DNA from: Candidatus Kuenenia stuttgartensis
GTDB taxonomy: Bacteria; Bacteroidota; Bacteroidia; Flavobacteriales_D; Crocinitomicaceae
Assembly: GCA_943326025.2 (NCBI GenBank)
Contig: CALPRR020000020.1
Location: forward strand, 1-20,291
Length of the DNA stretch: 20,291 nucleotides
Direction: 5' to 3'
A program made the position numbers and the translations under genes. The stretch's first letter is position 1. The number at the start of each line of letters is the position of its first letter. Below the pieces are notes generated by a model. The model was not told where the DNA came from and did not search any database. It worked only from the letters and a program-made list of their open reading frames with translations. Of the stretch, positions 1 through 7,082 are shown one piece after another.

Positions 1-296
1 AAATTAAGACAAATGGATTAGAAGGATTGATTTATAAGTTGGTGATTAAATAGGTTGCAGATTTCAAATTGACAAATTACAAATTTATTAAAGAGTATAA
101 TTTTGTAGTTTTTATATTTCTCTCCTTGAGAAGGGTAAGGGGGGGGAGATGAAAATGAGAATTTGTATTTCGAAGCGAAACGATACTGAATTGATAAAAT
201 AGCTTTCATCCTCCTCGATTCTCATTCAAAGAGGAAGTTATCGATATAGAATTAGTTTAATAATTGTCACCAATCTCAATTCTGTTGGAATAATTA
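1..296. other. Gene-free flank with G8 run and degenerate inverted repeat
   Basis: No convincing gene is seen. The possible 63-residue reading frame on the minus strand is low-complexity and resembles no family. The stretch holds repeated caaatt-type words (about 63-86), a run of eight G (139-146) that stands out in such AT-rich DNA, and a purine-rich block (117-155) that is loosely mirrored, in inverted orientation, at about 203-238. Just before the stop codon of the next gene there is a weak AT-rich hairpin (258-265 with 292-299, plus an inner ccaa/ttgg pair), which lacks the features of a classical terminator. Confidence 0.5.
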
Positions 297-704
297 TTAA
301 TTGTGAAATGAACTAAAAACGCTAAGAAGGACTTCAGTTGGAACAACTTTGTTTGGATAGTTTTCTATTATTCTCAAAATTTCATTAGTTGCCAGCGGAT
401 TTAATCCCATTTTAATTCCAGCTTGTTTAATGTATTCTATTTCTGAATCGCTTGTGTTTGAATCAACATTCATAACTAAAACTAATCTATGAAACTGAAC
501 GATTCGATCGAATTCTAATTTAGGTGGTAGAAATTGAATGTATTGTTCGAACAATTGAATGAATTCATCTTTAGAAACGCCCATTTGAGAAGCAAGAGAA
601 AGTAAAAACTGAAATTCCATGTCTCTTAAATCGTTATCAGTCTTTGCTAATTTGATTAATTCTGTTAGAATTCCTAGTTTATCTTTTTTATTATCATCTT
701 TCAT
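297..704 (-). CDS. Small TerB-like helical protein
   Basis: A 135-residue soluble protein with no signal peptide or membrane segment. It reads as an all-helical protein of the TerB-like group: a helix beginning with LTELIKLAKTDNDLRDMEF (about 14-32), acidic and metal-binding-like, then a MGVSKDEF turn (about 41-48), and a second repeat-like unit NVDSNTSDSEIEYIKQAGIKMG (about 79-100). TerB-like domains carry pairs of acidic residues that can bind metal ions; the DND and DSE positions here fit that pattern. Similar small proteins are common in Flavobacteriia, often labelled tellurite-resistance-like, and their real role is unknown. It lies 21 nt downstream of the alpha/beta hydrolase gene on the same strand, so the two are probably co-transcribed. 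No other ter genes are nearby, so a tellurite-resistance role should not be assumed. Confidence 0.6.
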   Translation of the reverse strand: MKDDNKKDKLGILTELIKLAKTDNDLRDMEFQFLLSLASQMGVSKDEFIQLFEQYIQFLPPKLEFDRIVQFHRLVLVMNVDSNTSDSEIEYIKQAGIKMGLNPLATNEILRIIENYPNKVVPTEVLLSVFSSFHN

Positions 705-725
705 AAATGAATAATCTTTTAGAAT

Positions 726-1559
726 TTATAATCCTTCAATTGCTAAAAAACTAACGGTTAAGAAACAAGCTTTTTCTAAATGCTCAGGAAGATGATCTTC
801 ATTCCATGGATGAGCGCTTCCAAAAGTGTGATCAGCTTCTTCAATTTCAAATAAACGTGTTCTTCTCCAGCCAGCAATATTTTTACCTTCTTCCAATTCT
901 ACAGAAGTGTCAGCATCGCCGTGAATTAAAAAAGTTGGTTTTTTAGAAGTTTCACAAACAGATTGAATGTTTAATTTGTCTTTATTTGTTTCAAAATCTT
1001 CAAATTGAGAATATTTATTTGGCATTTTTTGATTTGTTCGACCATTCACAACGTAACGTGTACCTTGAGTTTTCCAAACTTTTAATTCTGAACCTGTTGG
1101 AAATCTTTTTTCAATGTCGCATATACCAGCCCAAGAAACCACTTTATCAACTCGTGAATCTAAAGCAGTTAATAAAGCGATTCCACCACCTCTTGAATGA
1201 CCAATTAGAGTAATAGAAGGTAAAGATTGAAATTGAGTCTCTAACCAATTTAAAACAGATTGTAAATCGAATAATTCTTTCGAATAATTGTTTTGACCAA
1301 AAGCTTCTAAATCTGGAAAATCAATTGGATTTTCAATTGTTCCACCATTGTGACTTACATTGTATTTACAAAATCCAAATCCTAAATCTGTGAAGTATTT
1401 TTCAACTAAATTCCAACAACCCCAATCTTTGTAGCCCATGTAACCATGAATAAAAACCATTAATTGATTGTTGAAATTTTCCGGAATTGTTAAGTCGATT
1501 AAACTTTGTCGGCCATCTGCTCCAGTATAGATTTGATTCTTTAAATTGATTGCGTTCAT
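726..1559 (-). CDS. Alpha/beta hydrolase family protein (probable esterase or peptidase-like)
   Basis: A 277-residue cytoplasmic protein with the alpha/beta-hydrolase fold. FIHGYMGYKDWG (about 36-47) is the oxyanion-hole HG region, GHSRGG (120-125) is the nucleophile elbow with Ser122, LIHGDADTSV (211-220) carries the acid-residue candidates Asp215 and Asp217, and EADHTFG (241-247) places the catalytic histidine at His244. All triad members are therefore present. The sequence resembles the dienelactone-hydrolase/BAAT-like branch, which has varied ester or thioester substrates; the true substrate cannot be read from sequence. It starts at the first ATG, which lies only 4 nt downstream of a TAnnTTTG box. 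It is the first gene of a probable two-gene unit with the TerB-like protein and is divergent from the epimerase-CBS gene. Confidence 0.85.
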   Translation of the reverse strand: MNAINLKNQIYTGADGRQSLIDLTIPENFNNQLMVFIHGYMGYKDWGCWNLVEKYFTDLGFGFCKYNVSHNGGTIENPIDFPDLEAFGQNNYSKELFDLQSVLNWLETQFQSLPSITLIGHSRGGGIALLTALDSRVDKVVSWAGICDIEKRFPTGSELKVWKTQGTRYVVNGRTNQKMPNKYSQFEDFETNKDKLNIQSVCETSKKPTFLIHGDADTSVELEEGKNIAGWRRTRLFEIEEADHTFGSAHPWNEDHLPEHLEKACFLTVSFLAIEGL

Positions 1560-1563
1560 GTGG

Positions 1564-1571
1564 CAAAATTA
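1564..1571 (-). promoter_or_regulatory. Putative -7 promoter box (TAATTTTG) of the hydrolase gene
   Basis: On the minus strand TAATTTTG matches the Bacteroidota TAnnTTTG consensus and ends 4 nt before the ATG. No clear -33 TTG was found at the expected distance, so this is a motif call only. If functional, transcription would begin at or next to the start codon (leaderless mRNA). Confidence 0.35.
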
Positions 1572-1651
1572 TAAATAACTATTGAATTAGGATTCTTTCT
1601 TTATAATTTCACAATTTCATTATCTTTATAGATTAAAATTAGATATCATAG

Positions 1652-2656
1652 ATGAAAATTTCAGCTTCCATTTATAGCGATAAAAAACGTCCGTTAAAAG
1701 AAGTAATTGAAGATTTAGTTCAGCATCAAGTTGAATTACTTCATGTTGATTGCAACGATGATTTGAGCGTTTTTGAAGACATAAAGCAAATAAGAACGTG
1801 GTGTAATCTACCAATCGATTTACATATTATTACAGAAAATCCTTCGAAATATTATTCCTTATTAGAAGAAAATCCAGTTGAATACTTGACTTTTCAATTC
1901 GAAGATTTGAAAGAGCCTTTGAATATTCCATCCACTATAACTGGAAAAAAAGGTTTAGCAATTATTACTCCAACAGATATTGAGGTTTTTGAAGCGTATA
2001 GCTCATTTGACTTTATTTTAATCATGGCGACAATTCCAGGTCAAAGTGGCGGTAAATTTGATACTTATAACTTTTCGAAAATACGTAAATTCAGAAAGTT
2101 ATTTCCTGATAAATCAATTCATGTAGATGGAGGTGTAAATGGAGAAGTTTCGTTCATTTTGAGAAACATGGGAGTTAGTTCTTCTGTTTCAGGATCTTAT
2201 TTGTTTAATGCCCCAAGTATCGGACATGCATTGATGAATTTAACAAAACGTGAGGTAGAATCTGAATTTCAATTGAAAGATTTCATGATTCCTGTTTCAG
2301 AATCCCCAGTGATTTTTGATAATGAATTGACTTTAGAGCATGTATTGAAAACAATTGAAAAAGGAAATTTAGGATTTTGTATTGTATTAGATGATCATCA
2401 TCATTTTAAAGGCCTTATTTCAAATGCAGATGTTCGAAAAGGATTATTGAAGCATATAAAGGATTTAAATGAAATAAATGTTTTGGAGTTAATTAATGAA
2501 CATCCAAAGCATATTTTCGAAAATGAAACCGTCTTCGATTTATTAAAACTGATTAAAAATTGTGCTTTTCCAATTATGTACTTACCAGTGTTAAAAAAAG
2601 ATGGTAAAGCAGCTGGAATTGTTACTTTTGTGAATCTAATTAAAAGTGAATTATGA
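1652..2656 (+). CDS. Ribulose-phosphate 3-epimerase-like TIM barrel fused to a CBS-domain pair
   Basis: A 334-residue protein with two parts. Residues 1-200 follow the ribulose-phosphate 3-epimerase pattern: ISASIYS at the start, HVD (His31, Asp33), DLH (His58), an IMATIPGQSGG phosphate loop (124-134) and HVDGGVN (Asp159) followed by VSGSYLF. These positions match the metal-binding and catalytic His/Asp residues of Rpe, so the site looks intact, although the barrel is divergent. Residues about 205-334 form two CBS domains; the first contains GLISNADVRKGLL (254-266), the ligand-binding G-x-x-S/T-x-x-D-x-R motif typical of CBS pairs attached to KdsD and sugar nucleotidyltransferases. CBS pairs usually sense adenine nucleotides or a pathway nucleotide. 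The stop codon overlaps the next start (ATGA), implying translational coupling with the DAHP synthase. Activity on a pentulose phosphate or related sugar phosphate is inferred; it may not be the housekeeping Rpe. Confidence 0.75.
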   Translation: MKISASIYSDKKRPLKEVIEDLVQHQVELLHVDCNDDLSVFEDIKQIRTWCNLPIDLHIITENPSKYYSLLEENPVEYLTFQFEDLKEPLNIPSTITGKKGLAIITPTDIEVFEAYSSFDFILIMATIPGQSGGKFDTYNFSKIRKFRKLFPDKSIHVDGGVNGEVSFILRNMGVSSSVSGSYLFNAPSIGHALMNLTKREVESEFQLKDFMIPVSESPVIFDNELTLEHVLKTIEKGNLGFCIVLDDHHHFKGLISNADVRKGLLKHIKDLNEINVLELINEHPKHIFENETVFDLLKLIKNCAFPIMYLPVLKKDGKAAGIVTFVNLIKSEL

Positions 2657-3651
2657 TTATTCAATTAAAAAACACCATTTCTTCTTCGGAAGCAAGTCAA
2701 TTAGCTATTGATAATAAAGCATTTCACATTGTTTCAGATGGAAATAATGTCTTAATAACAGGTTCTGGAGTAAAAGAAGTTCCAGCTAGTTTGCAAGATA
2801 AAACAGATAAATCATGGATTTTTGCGAATGATATTCAATTGGCGTCAAAAGAATATCGTTCTGAAAAAAGAACGGTTAAGATCGGAGACATTACAATAGG
2901 TGGTGATACTAAAAATACTGTTTTAATTGGTGGTCCTTGTTCAGTTGAATCAGAAGAACAAATTCGTGAATCATCTGAATTATTGAAAGAATTAGGTTTA
3001 TCTACTTTAAGAGGAGGTTGTTACAAGCCACGAACAAGTCCTTATAGTTTTCAAGGTTTGGAGTTAGAAGGATTAAAACTTCTTGCTAAAATGCGTGAAG
3101 AATATGGTTTGAATGTGATTACAGAGGTAAGAGATGCTACTCAAATTCAAGATGTAATTGAATATTCTGATGTTATTCAAGTTGGAGCGAAAGCAATGTA
3201 CGATCAAGGTATTTTAAGAGCTTGTGCGAAAACACAAAAACCTGTTTTAATAAAAAGAGGTTTCGGTACTACGTTACAAGAATTTGTTCAAGCTGCTGAA
3301 TTTGTATTGTCAGGAGGAAATGAAAATGTGATTTTATGTGAAAGAGGTATTCGTACGTTTGAAACTGGAACACGTTTTACTTTAGATTTATGTGGTGTTG
3401 CTTGGTTACAAGAGAAAACAAATTTGCCAATCGTTTTAGATCCAAGTCATGCAATGGGTTATGCTTATGGCGTTCCAGTATTAGCAAGAGCTTGTGTTGC
3501 AATGGGAATTGATGGTTTGTTGATTGAAGCACATCCAAATCCAAAAGTTGCTAAATCGGATGCTTCTCAACAATTAAATCATGCTGAGTTCAAAGCATTA
3601 TTAGAAACGCTTCGTCCAGTTGCTGAAGCGGTAGGTTATAAAATGATATAA
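2653..3651 (+). CDS. aroF: 3-deoxy-7-phosphoheptulonate (DAHP) synthase, type I-beta
   Basis: A 332-residue enzyme expected to condense phosphoenolpyruvate with erythrose 4-phosphate, the first step of the shikimate pathway. Residues 1-75 look like the ferredoxin-like N-terminal domain seen in the Thermotoga maritima enzyme, used for feedback control there. The barrel carries GPCSVES (94-100), KPRTSPYSFQGL (125-136), ILCERGIRTFE (227-237) and DPSHAMG (263-269). The four metal ligands of the family can be placed at Cys96, His266, Glu292 and Asp303. The KPRTSPYSFQG and ILCERGIRTFE motifs favour DAHP synthase over the related KDO-8-phosphate synthase. Unlike many Bacteroidota DAHP synthases, no chorismate-mutase domain follows. 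The 4-nt overlap with the epimerase-CBS gene and the KdsC-like gene downstream suggest a dedicated pathway. The symbol is given for the family; the physiological product is not proven. Confidence 0.85.
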   Translation: MIIQLKNTISSSEASQLAIDNKAFHIVSDGNNVLITGSGVKEVPASLQDKTDKSWIFANDIQLASKEYRSEKRTVKIGDITIGGDTKNTVLIGGPCSVESEEQIRESSELLKELGLSTLRGGCYKPRTSPYSFQGLELEGLKLLAKMREEYGLNVITEVRDATQIQDVIEYSDVIQVGAKAMYDQGILRACAKTQKPVLIKRGFGTTLQEFVQAAEFVLSGGNENVILCERGIRTFETGTRFTLDLCGVAWLQEKTNLPIVLDPSHAMGYAYGVPVLARACVAMGIDGLLIEAHPNPKVAKSDASQQLNHAEFKALLETLRPVAEAVGYKMI

Positions 3652-3662
3652 ATAATTTTAGA

Positions 3663-3706
3663 TTTTTGATTTTGAATTTTAGATGATTACAATTCAAAAT
3701 CAAAAA
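3663..3706. repeat. Perfect 16-bp inverted repeat (intergenic hairpin)
   Basis: Positions 3663-3678 are exactly complementary to 3691-3706, separated by a 12-nt loop, in the 78-nt gap between the DAHP synthase and HAD phosphatase genes. The stem is AT-rich and no T-run follows it on either strand, so it is a poor rho-independent terminator. It may stabilise or process the mRNA, or be a remnant of a dispersed repeat. Confidence 0.7.
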
Positions 3707-3729
3707 GAAATAATCCAAAATTCAGAAAG

Positions 3730-4407
3730 GTGTTTTTAGAACAGAATATTAAAGGAATTTGCAGTAAATACGGTGTTGAATTCCAAGATTTCTTAGGAGA
3801 TTTTGGAATTGAAAATGTATTAGAAATGTCCATTTTTGATTTACAAGCTGTTTGTGATGAAAATACGATTGATTTGCATTCATTATTATTCAAACCAATG
3901 TTCAAAACAGAGCAATGGAAAAATAAATTGAATAAAATCAAATTGTTAGTATTGGATGTGGATGGAGTGATGACTGATGGTGGAATGTATTTTACAGAAA
4001 GTGGAGATCAATTCAAAAAGTACAACACCAAAGATGGAATGGCAGTGCTTCATTTGACAAAAAATGATTTTCAAGTAGCGATTATTTCTTCTGGTTTTAA
4101 ATCTGAAATGGTAAAAGCACGATCTGAAATGTTAGGTATTCAACATTTTTATGTAGGAAGAGATAGAAAATTAAATATTTTGACCGATATTTGTGAAAAA
4201 TTAACAATTCAACTGGAGAATGTTGCGATGATCGGCGATGATATCAACGATTTAGAAATCATCAAAAAAATTGGCTTTTCAGCTTGTCCGTCAGATGCCG
4301 TTGATATTGTTAAAACTAATGTAGATGTAATCTTGAATAAAAAAGGTGGAGAAGGATGCGTAAGAGAATTCATCGATGCTTATTTATTAAAAGAACCATT
4401 AAATTAA
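3730..4407 (+). CDS. KdsC-like HAD phosphatase with HTH-like N-terminal extension
   Basis: A 225-residue protein. Residues about 70-220 are a HAD superfamily (IIIA, KdsC-like) phosphatase: LVLDVDGVMTDG (73-84) holds the nucleophile Asp76 and Asp78, IISSG (118-122) is motif II, the Lys in RKLNIL (about 147) is motif III and IGDDINDLE (168-176) is motif IV. KYNTKDGMA (97-105) and GGEGCVREF (206-214) are typical of phosphatases acting on 3-deoxy-octulosonate or nonulosonate phosphates. Residues 1-60 are extra: the helical pattern, ending in MSIFDLQAVCDENTIDLHSLLF (read as residues 33-54), resembles a degenerate Cro/C1-type helix-turn-helix. The chosen start is GTG; the nearest in-frame ATG (Met33) would cut into the extension. 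An ATG at 3683 is out of frame and stops after 18 codons. Placement after a DAHP synthase suggests a 3-deoxy-ulosonate phosphate substrate, which is inference. Confidence 0.75.
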   Translation: MFLEQNIKGICSKYGVEFQDFLGDFGIENVLEMSIFDLQAVCDENTIDLHSLLFKPMFKTEQWKNKLNKIKLLVLDVDGVMTDGGMYFTESGDQFKKYNTKDGMAVLHLTKNDFQVAIISSGFKSEMVKARSEMLGIQHFYVGRDRKLNILTDICEKLTIQLENVAMIGDDINDLEIIKKIGFSACPSDAVDIVKTNVDVILNKKGGEGCVREFIDAYLLKEPLN

Positions 4408-4433
4408 ATTAATTTAGAATAGAACTATTTAAT

Positions 4434-5663
4434 ATGGAAGAAGTAAAAATTGGAATCATTCGCGAAGGTAAAGTTCCACCAGATAAGCGTGTTCCTCTTA
4501 CTCCTAAACAGTGTAAACAAGTTGAAGCAAAATTCCCTAATGTTAAAGTGATAGTTCAACCTAGCCCAATTAGAGCTTACAAGGATGAAGATTATATTGC
4601 AGAAGGCATAACTGTTCAAGAAGATTTGACAGGCTGTGATTTAATTGCAGGTGTAAAAGAGGTGAATATCAGTGACTTGATTCCAAACAAAAAGTTCATG
4701 TTTTTCTCTCATACTTTTAAAAAGCAACCATATAATCGTGATTTGTTAAGAGCAATTTTAGATAAAAAGATTCAATTAATTGATTACGAGGTATTAAAAA
4801 ATAAAGAAAACAAAAGAATTATAGGTTTTGGTCGATATGCAGGTATTGTTGGAGCTTATAATGGTTTTAGAACTTATGGATTAAAGCATAATTTATATTC
4901 AATAAAACAAGCGAATTTATGTGAAAATAGAGTGGAAGTTGAAGAAGAATTAAAAAAAGTAGTTCTTCCTAAAAACACTAGAATTGTATTGACTGGATTC
5001 GGAAGAGTAGGTAATGGAGCTAGGGAAATAGTCAAATTGTTACCTATAAAAGAAGTTACTTTAGAAGAATATTTGAATGGTTCATTTGATGAGCCTATTT
5101 TTACTCATATTGAAGTGGATGGATATTTCGGTAGAAAAGATGAAACTCCATTTGATAAAAAAGATTTTTACTCTAATCCAGAATTGTATAAATCGACCTT
5201 TACAAGATTTTTAGACAATACGGATATGTATATACCTTGTCACTTTTGGAGTAATAAATCGCCAATTATTATCACAAGAGATGATTTGAAAAAAGCATCG
5301 AACAGATTATCAGTAGTTGCCGATATTTCATGTGATATAGACTCTGCAATTGGTTGTACAATTCGTCCAAGTAAAATTGCAGATCCAATTTATGGTTATA
5401 ATCCGATCACTGAAACAGAAGATGATTTCATGAAGGAAGGAGTAATCGCAGTTATGGCTGTTGATAATTTACCATGCGAATTACCTTTAGACGCTTCAGA
5501 AGATTTTGGAGATAATCTAATCGACGAAGTTTTTCCTGCGATGTTTTCTGAAGATCCTGATGCAATAATTGAAAGAGGTAGTCAAACAAATTTAGATGGT
5601 GAACTGATGCCTCTTTTCAAATATTTAGAAGAATATGTGAAAGGTGAATCGGTTACAAAATAA
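4434..5663 (+). CDS. Saccharopine dehydrogenase (LYS1)/alanine dehydrogenase-family oxidoreductase
   Basis: A 409-residue NAD(P)-dependent enzyme of the AlaDH/PNT and LYS1 superfamily. The N-terminal domain starts with IGIIREGKVPPDKRVPLTP (6-24), the family signature. Lys75 in AGVKEV and His93 in FSHTFKKQ occupy the positions of the catalytic Lys/His pair of yeast saccharopine dehydrogenase. GFGRYAGIVGAYNG (131-144) and the Rossmann loop GFGRVGNG (188-195) follow, then HFWSNKSPIII (about 281) and VVADISCDIDSAIGCTI, both typical of lysine-ketoglutarate reductase/saccharopine dehydrogenases. The expected reaction is NAD(P)-linked formation or cleavage of an amino acid-2-oxoacid adduct such as saccharopine. 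Bacteroidota generally make lysine by the diaminopimelate route, so lysine breakdown or another substrate is possible. It starts 26 nt after the phosphatase gene and is probably in the same transcript. Confidence 0.75.
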   Translation: MEEVKIGIIREGKVPPDKRVPLTPKQCKQVEAKFPNVKVIVQPSPIRAYKDEDYIAEGITVQEDLTGCDLIAGVKEVNISDLIPNKKFMFFSHTFKKQPYNRDLLRAILDKKIQLIDYEVLKNKENKRIIGFGRYAGIVGAYNGFRTYGLKHNLYSIKQANLCENRVEVEEELKKVVLPKNTRIVLTGFGRVGNGAREIVKLLPIKEVTLEEYLNGSFDEPIFTHIEVDGYFGRKDETPFDKKDFYSNPELYKSTFTRFLDNTDMYIPCHFWSNKSPIIITRDDLKKASNRLSVVADISCDIDSAIGCTIRPSKIADPIYGYNPITETEDDFMKEGVIAVMAVDNLPCELPLDASEDFGDNLIDEVFPAMFSEDPDAIIERGSQTNLDGELMPLFKYLEEYVKGESVTK

Positions 5664-5681
5664 TAGCATTAACACTATAAC

Positions 5682-7025
5682 ATGGAAAAAGGGAACAAAA
5701 AAATCATCAGAGGTTGGGTTTTTTATGACTGGGCAAATTCAGTTTATAATTTAGTTATTTCTTCTGCGATATTTCCTATTTTCTATGATGTTGTAACTAA
5801 ATCATATTACAAACAAAACATACTGCACAATAAAGATGCAAAATTAGATCAAGGCCAGCAAATTTTAGTGAATTTCTTTGGTATTCAATTGTCTTCATCT
5901 GTATTGTTTTCTTTTGTTTTAGCGACATCCTTTTTAGTTGTTGCCTTTTTATCCCCAGTTCTCTCAGGAATTGCTGATTATTCAGGTATGAAGAAGAAGT
6001 TTTTAAAATTCTTTTGTTATTTAGGAGCAATATCTTGTATCGGTTTATTCTTTTTTGATCCTAATTATTTGGAATTAGGTATGTTAACTGTTTTTCTTGC
6101 TAGTATCGGATTTTGGAATAGTTTGGTTTTTTACAACGCTTTTTTACCTGAAATTGCTGAAGTTGAAGATCATGACAAAATTTCTGCTAAAGGATTTATT
6201 ATGGGTTATTTAGGTGCTATGATTTTGTTAATCATCTGTTTAGCCTTGATAATGTCAACAAAAGATGGTCCTACAAAAGTGGAATACATGCGTTATTGTT
6301 TCGTATTAGTTGGGTTGTGGTGGATAGGTTTTAGTCAAATTACATATAAAGTTCTTCCGAATAACGTTTACAATAAACAACCTAAAAAAGGAATCATTTG
6401 GAGAGGATTTAGAGAGTTAAAACTTGTCTTTGCAGAATTCAGAACGACACATAGATTGAAACGTTATTTATTTTCATTTTTCTTTTTTAACACTGGTGTT
6501 CAGACAGTTATGTTGATGGCGACAATTTTTGCAAATAAAGAAATAAATTGGCCAGGAGGAAATGGAAGTACAGGATTGATAATTGCAATTTTATTAATTC
6601 AATTATTAGGTGCTTTAGGTGCTTTTTTAATGTCAAAATTATCAGGTAAAATAGGTAATATCAAAACGTTGATATTATCTGTTTCCATTTGGGTTTTAAT
6701 TTGTTTATATGCATTTTTTATTCATGAACCGTTGGAATTTTATATTCTGGCATCATTTGTAGGACTTGTAATGGGAGGTGTTCAGGCGATAGCTCGATCA
6801 ACTTACTCTAAATATTTACCTGAATCAACTACAGATCATGCAAGTTATTTCTCATTTTATGATGTAACCGAGAAATTAGGAATTGTCTTAGGTTTAGTCT
6901 TTTTTGGTTTAATGGAGCATTTTACTGGTTCAATCAGATATTCAATAATATCCGTTACAATCTTTTTTGTAGTAGGCTTAATATTATTATTTTTTGTTCC
7001 AAAAGAGGAAAAGTTATTACAATAA
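5682..7025 (+). CDS. UMF1-family MFS transporter
   Basis: A 447-residue integral membrane protein with about twelve hydrophobic segments. The N-terminal GWVFYDWANSVYNLVIS (11-27) is the hallmark of the UMF1/Atg22-like branch of the major facilitator superfamily. The short cytoplasmic loop with SGIADYSGMKKKFLK (about 90-104) corresponds to the loop 2-3 MFS motif, and a matching polar loop with SGKIGNIKT appears in the second half. Members are predicted to export or move small solutes such as amino acids, by analogy with yeast Atg22, but substrates in bacteria are largely unknown. It is 18 nt downstream of the saccharopine-dehydrogenase-like gene and is the last gene of the rightward cluster, just before a hairpin terminator, so its cargo may be linked to that enzyme. 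That link is inference. Confidence 0.85.
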   Translation: MEKGNKKIIRGWVFYDWANSVYNLVISSAIFPIFYDVVTKSYYKQNILHNKDAKLDQGQQILVNFFGIQLSSSVLFSFVLATSFLVVAFLSPVLSGIADYSGMKKKFLKFFCYLGAISCIGLFFFDPNYLELGMLTVFLASIGFWNSLVFYNAFLPEIAEVEDHDKISAKGFIMGYLGAMILLIICLALIMSTKDGPTKVEYMRYCFVLVGLWWIGFSQITYKVLPNNVYNKQPKKGIIWRGFRELKLVFAEFRTTHRLKRYLFSFFFFNTGVQTVMLMATIFANKEINWPGGNGSTGLIIAILLIQLLGALGAFLMSKLSGKIGNIKTLILSVSIWVLICLYAFFIHEPLEFYILASFVGLVMGGVQAIARSTYSKYLPESTTDHASYFSFYDVTEKLGIVLGLVFFGLMEHFTGSIRYSIISVTIFFVVGLILLFFVPKEEKLLQ

Positions 7026-7027
7026 AA

Positions 7028-7059
7028 AATGGTGTCTAAGATAATTCTAAGACACCATT
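7028..7059. terminator. Hairpin terminator between convergent genes
   Basis: A 10-bp outer stem (7028-7037 with 7050-7059), one A-A mismatch, 3 further pairs and a 4-nt loop lie between the stops of the UMF1 transporter (+) and the cold-shock protein (-). Read leftward it is followed directly by a T-rich run, so it is a good intrinsic terminator for the cold-shock gene and a weaker one for the rightward cluster. Confidence 0.8.
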
Positions 7060-7082
7060 AATATGATTAAAGTAAAAACCTA

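Noticed and set aside
18..209. 63-residue reading frame on the minus strand
   Set aside because: Low-complexity translation from AT-rich DNA and the G-run, no family likeness, no start context; treated as non-coding.
297..704. Annotation as a tellurite resistance determinant
   Set aside because: Only a loose TerB-like fold signal is visible and no other ter genes are present, so the phenotype is not supported.
2653..3651. KDO-8-phosphate synthase (kdsA) instead of DAHP synthase
   Set aside because: KPRTSPYSFQG and ILCERGIRTFE plus the ferredoxin-like N-terminal domain are DAHP synthase I-beta features.
3683..3739. 18-codon frame (ATG at 3683) as a leader peptide
   Set aside because: Its composition reflects the AT-rich hairpin and there is no attenuator-like arrangement or repeated regulatory codon.
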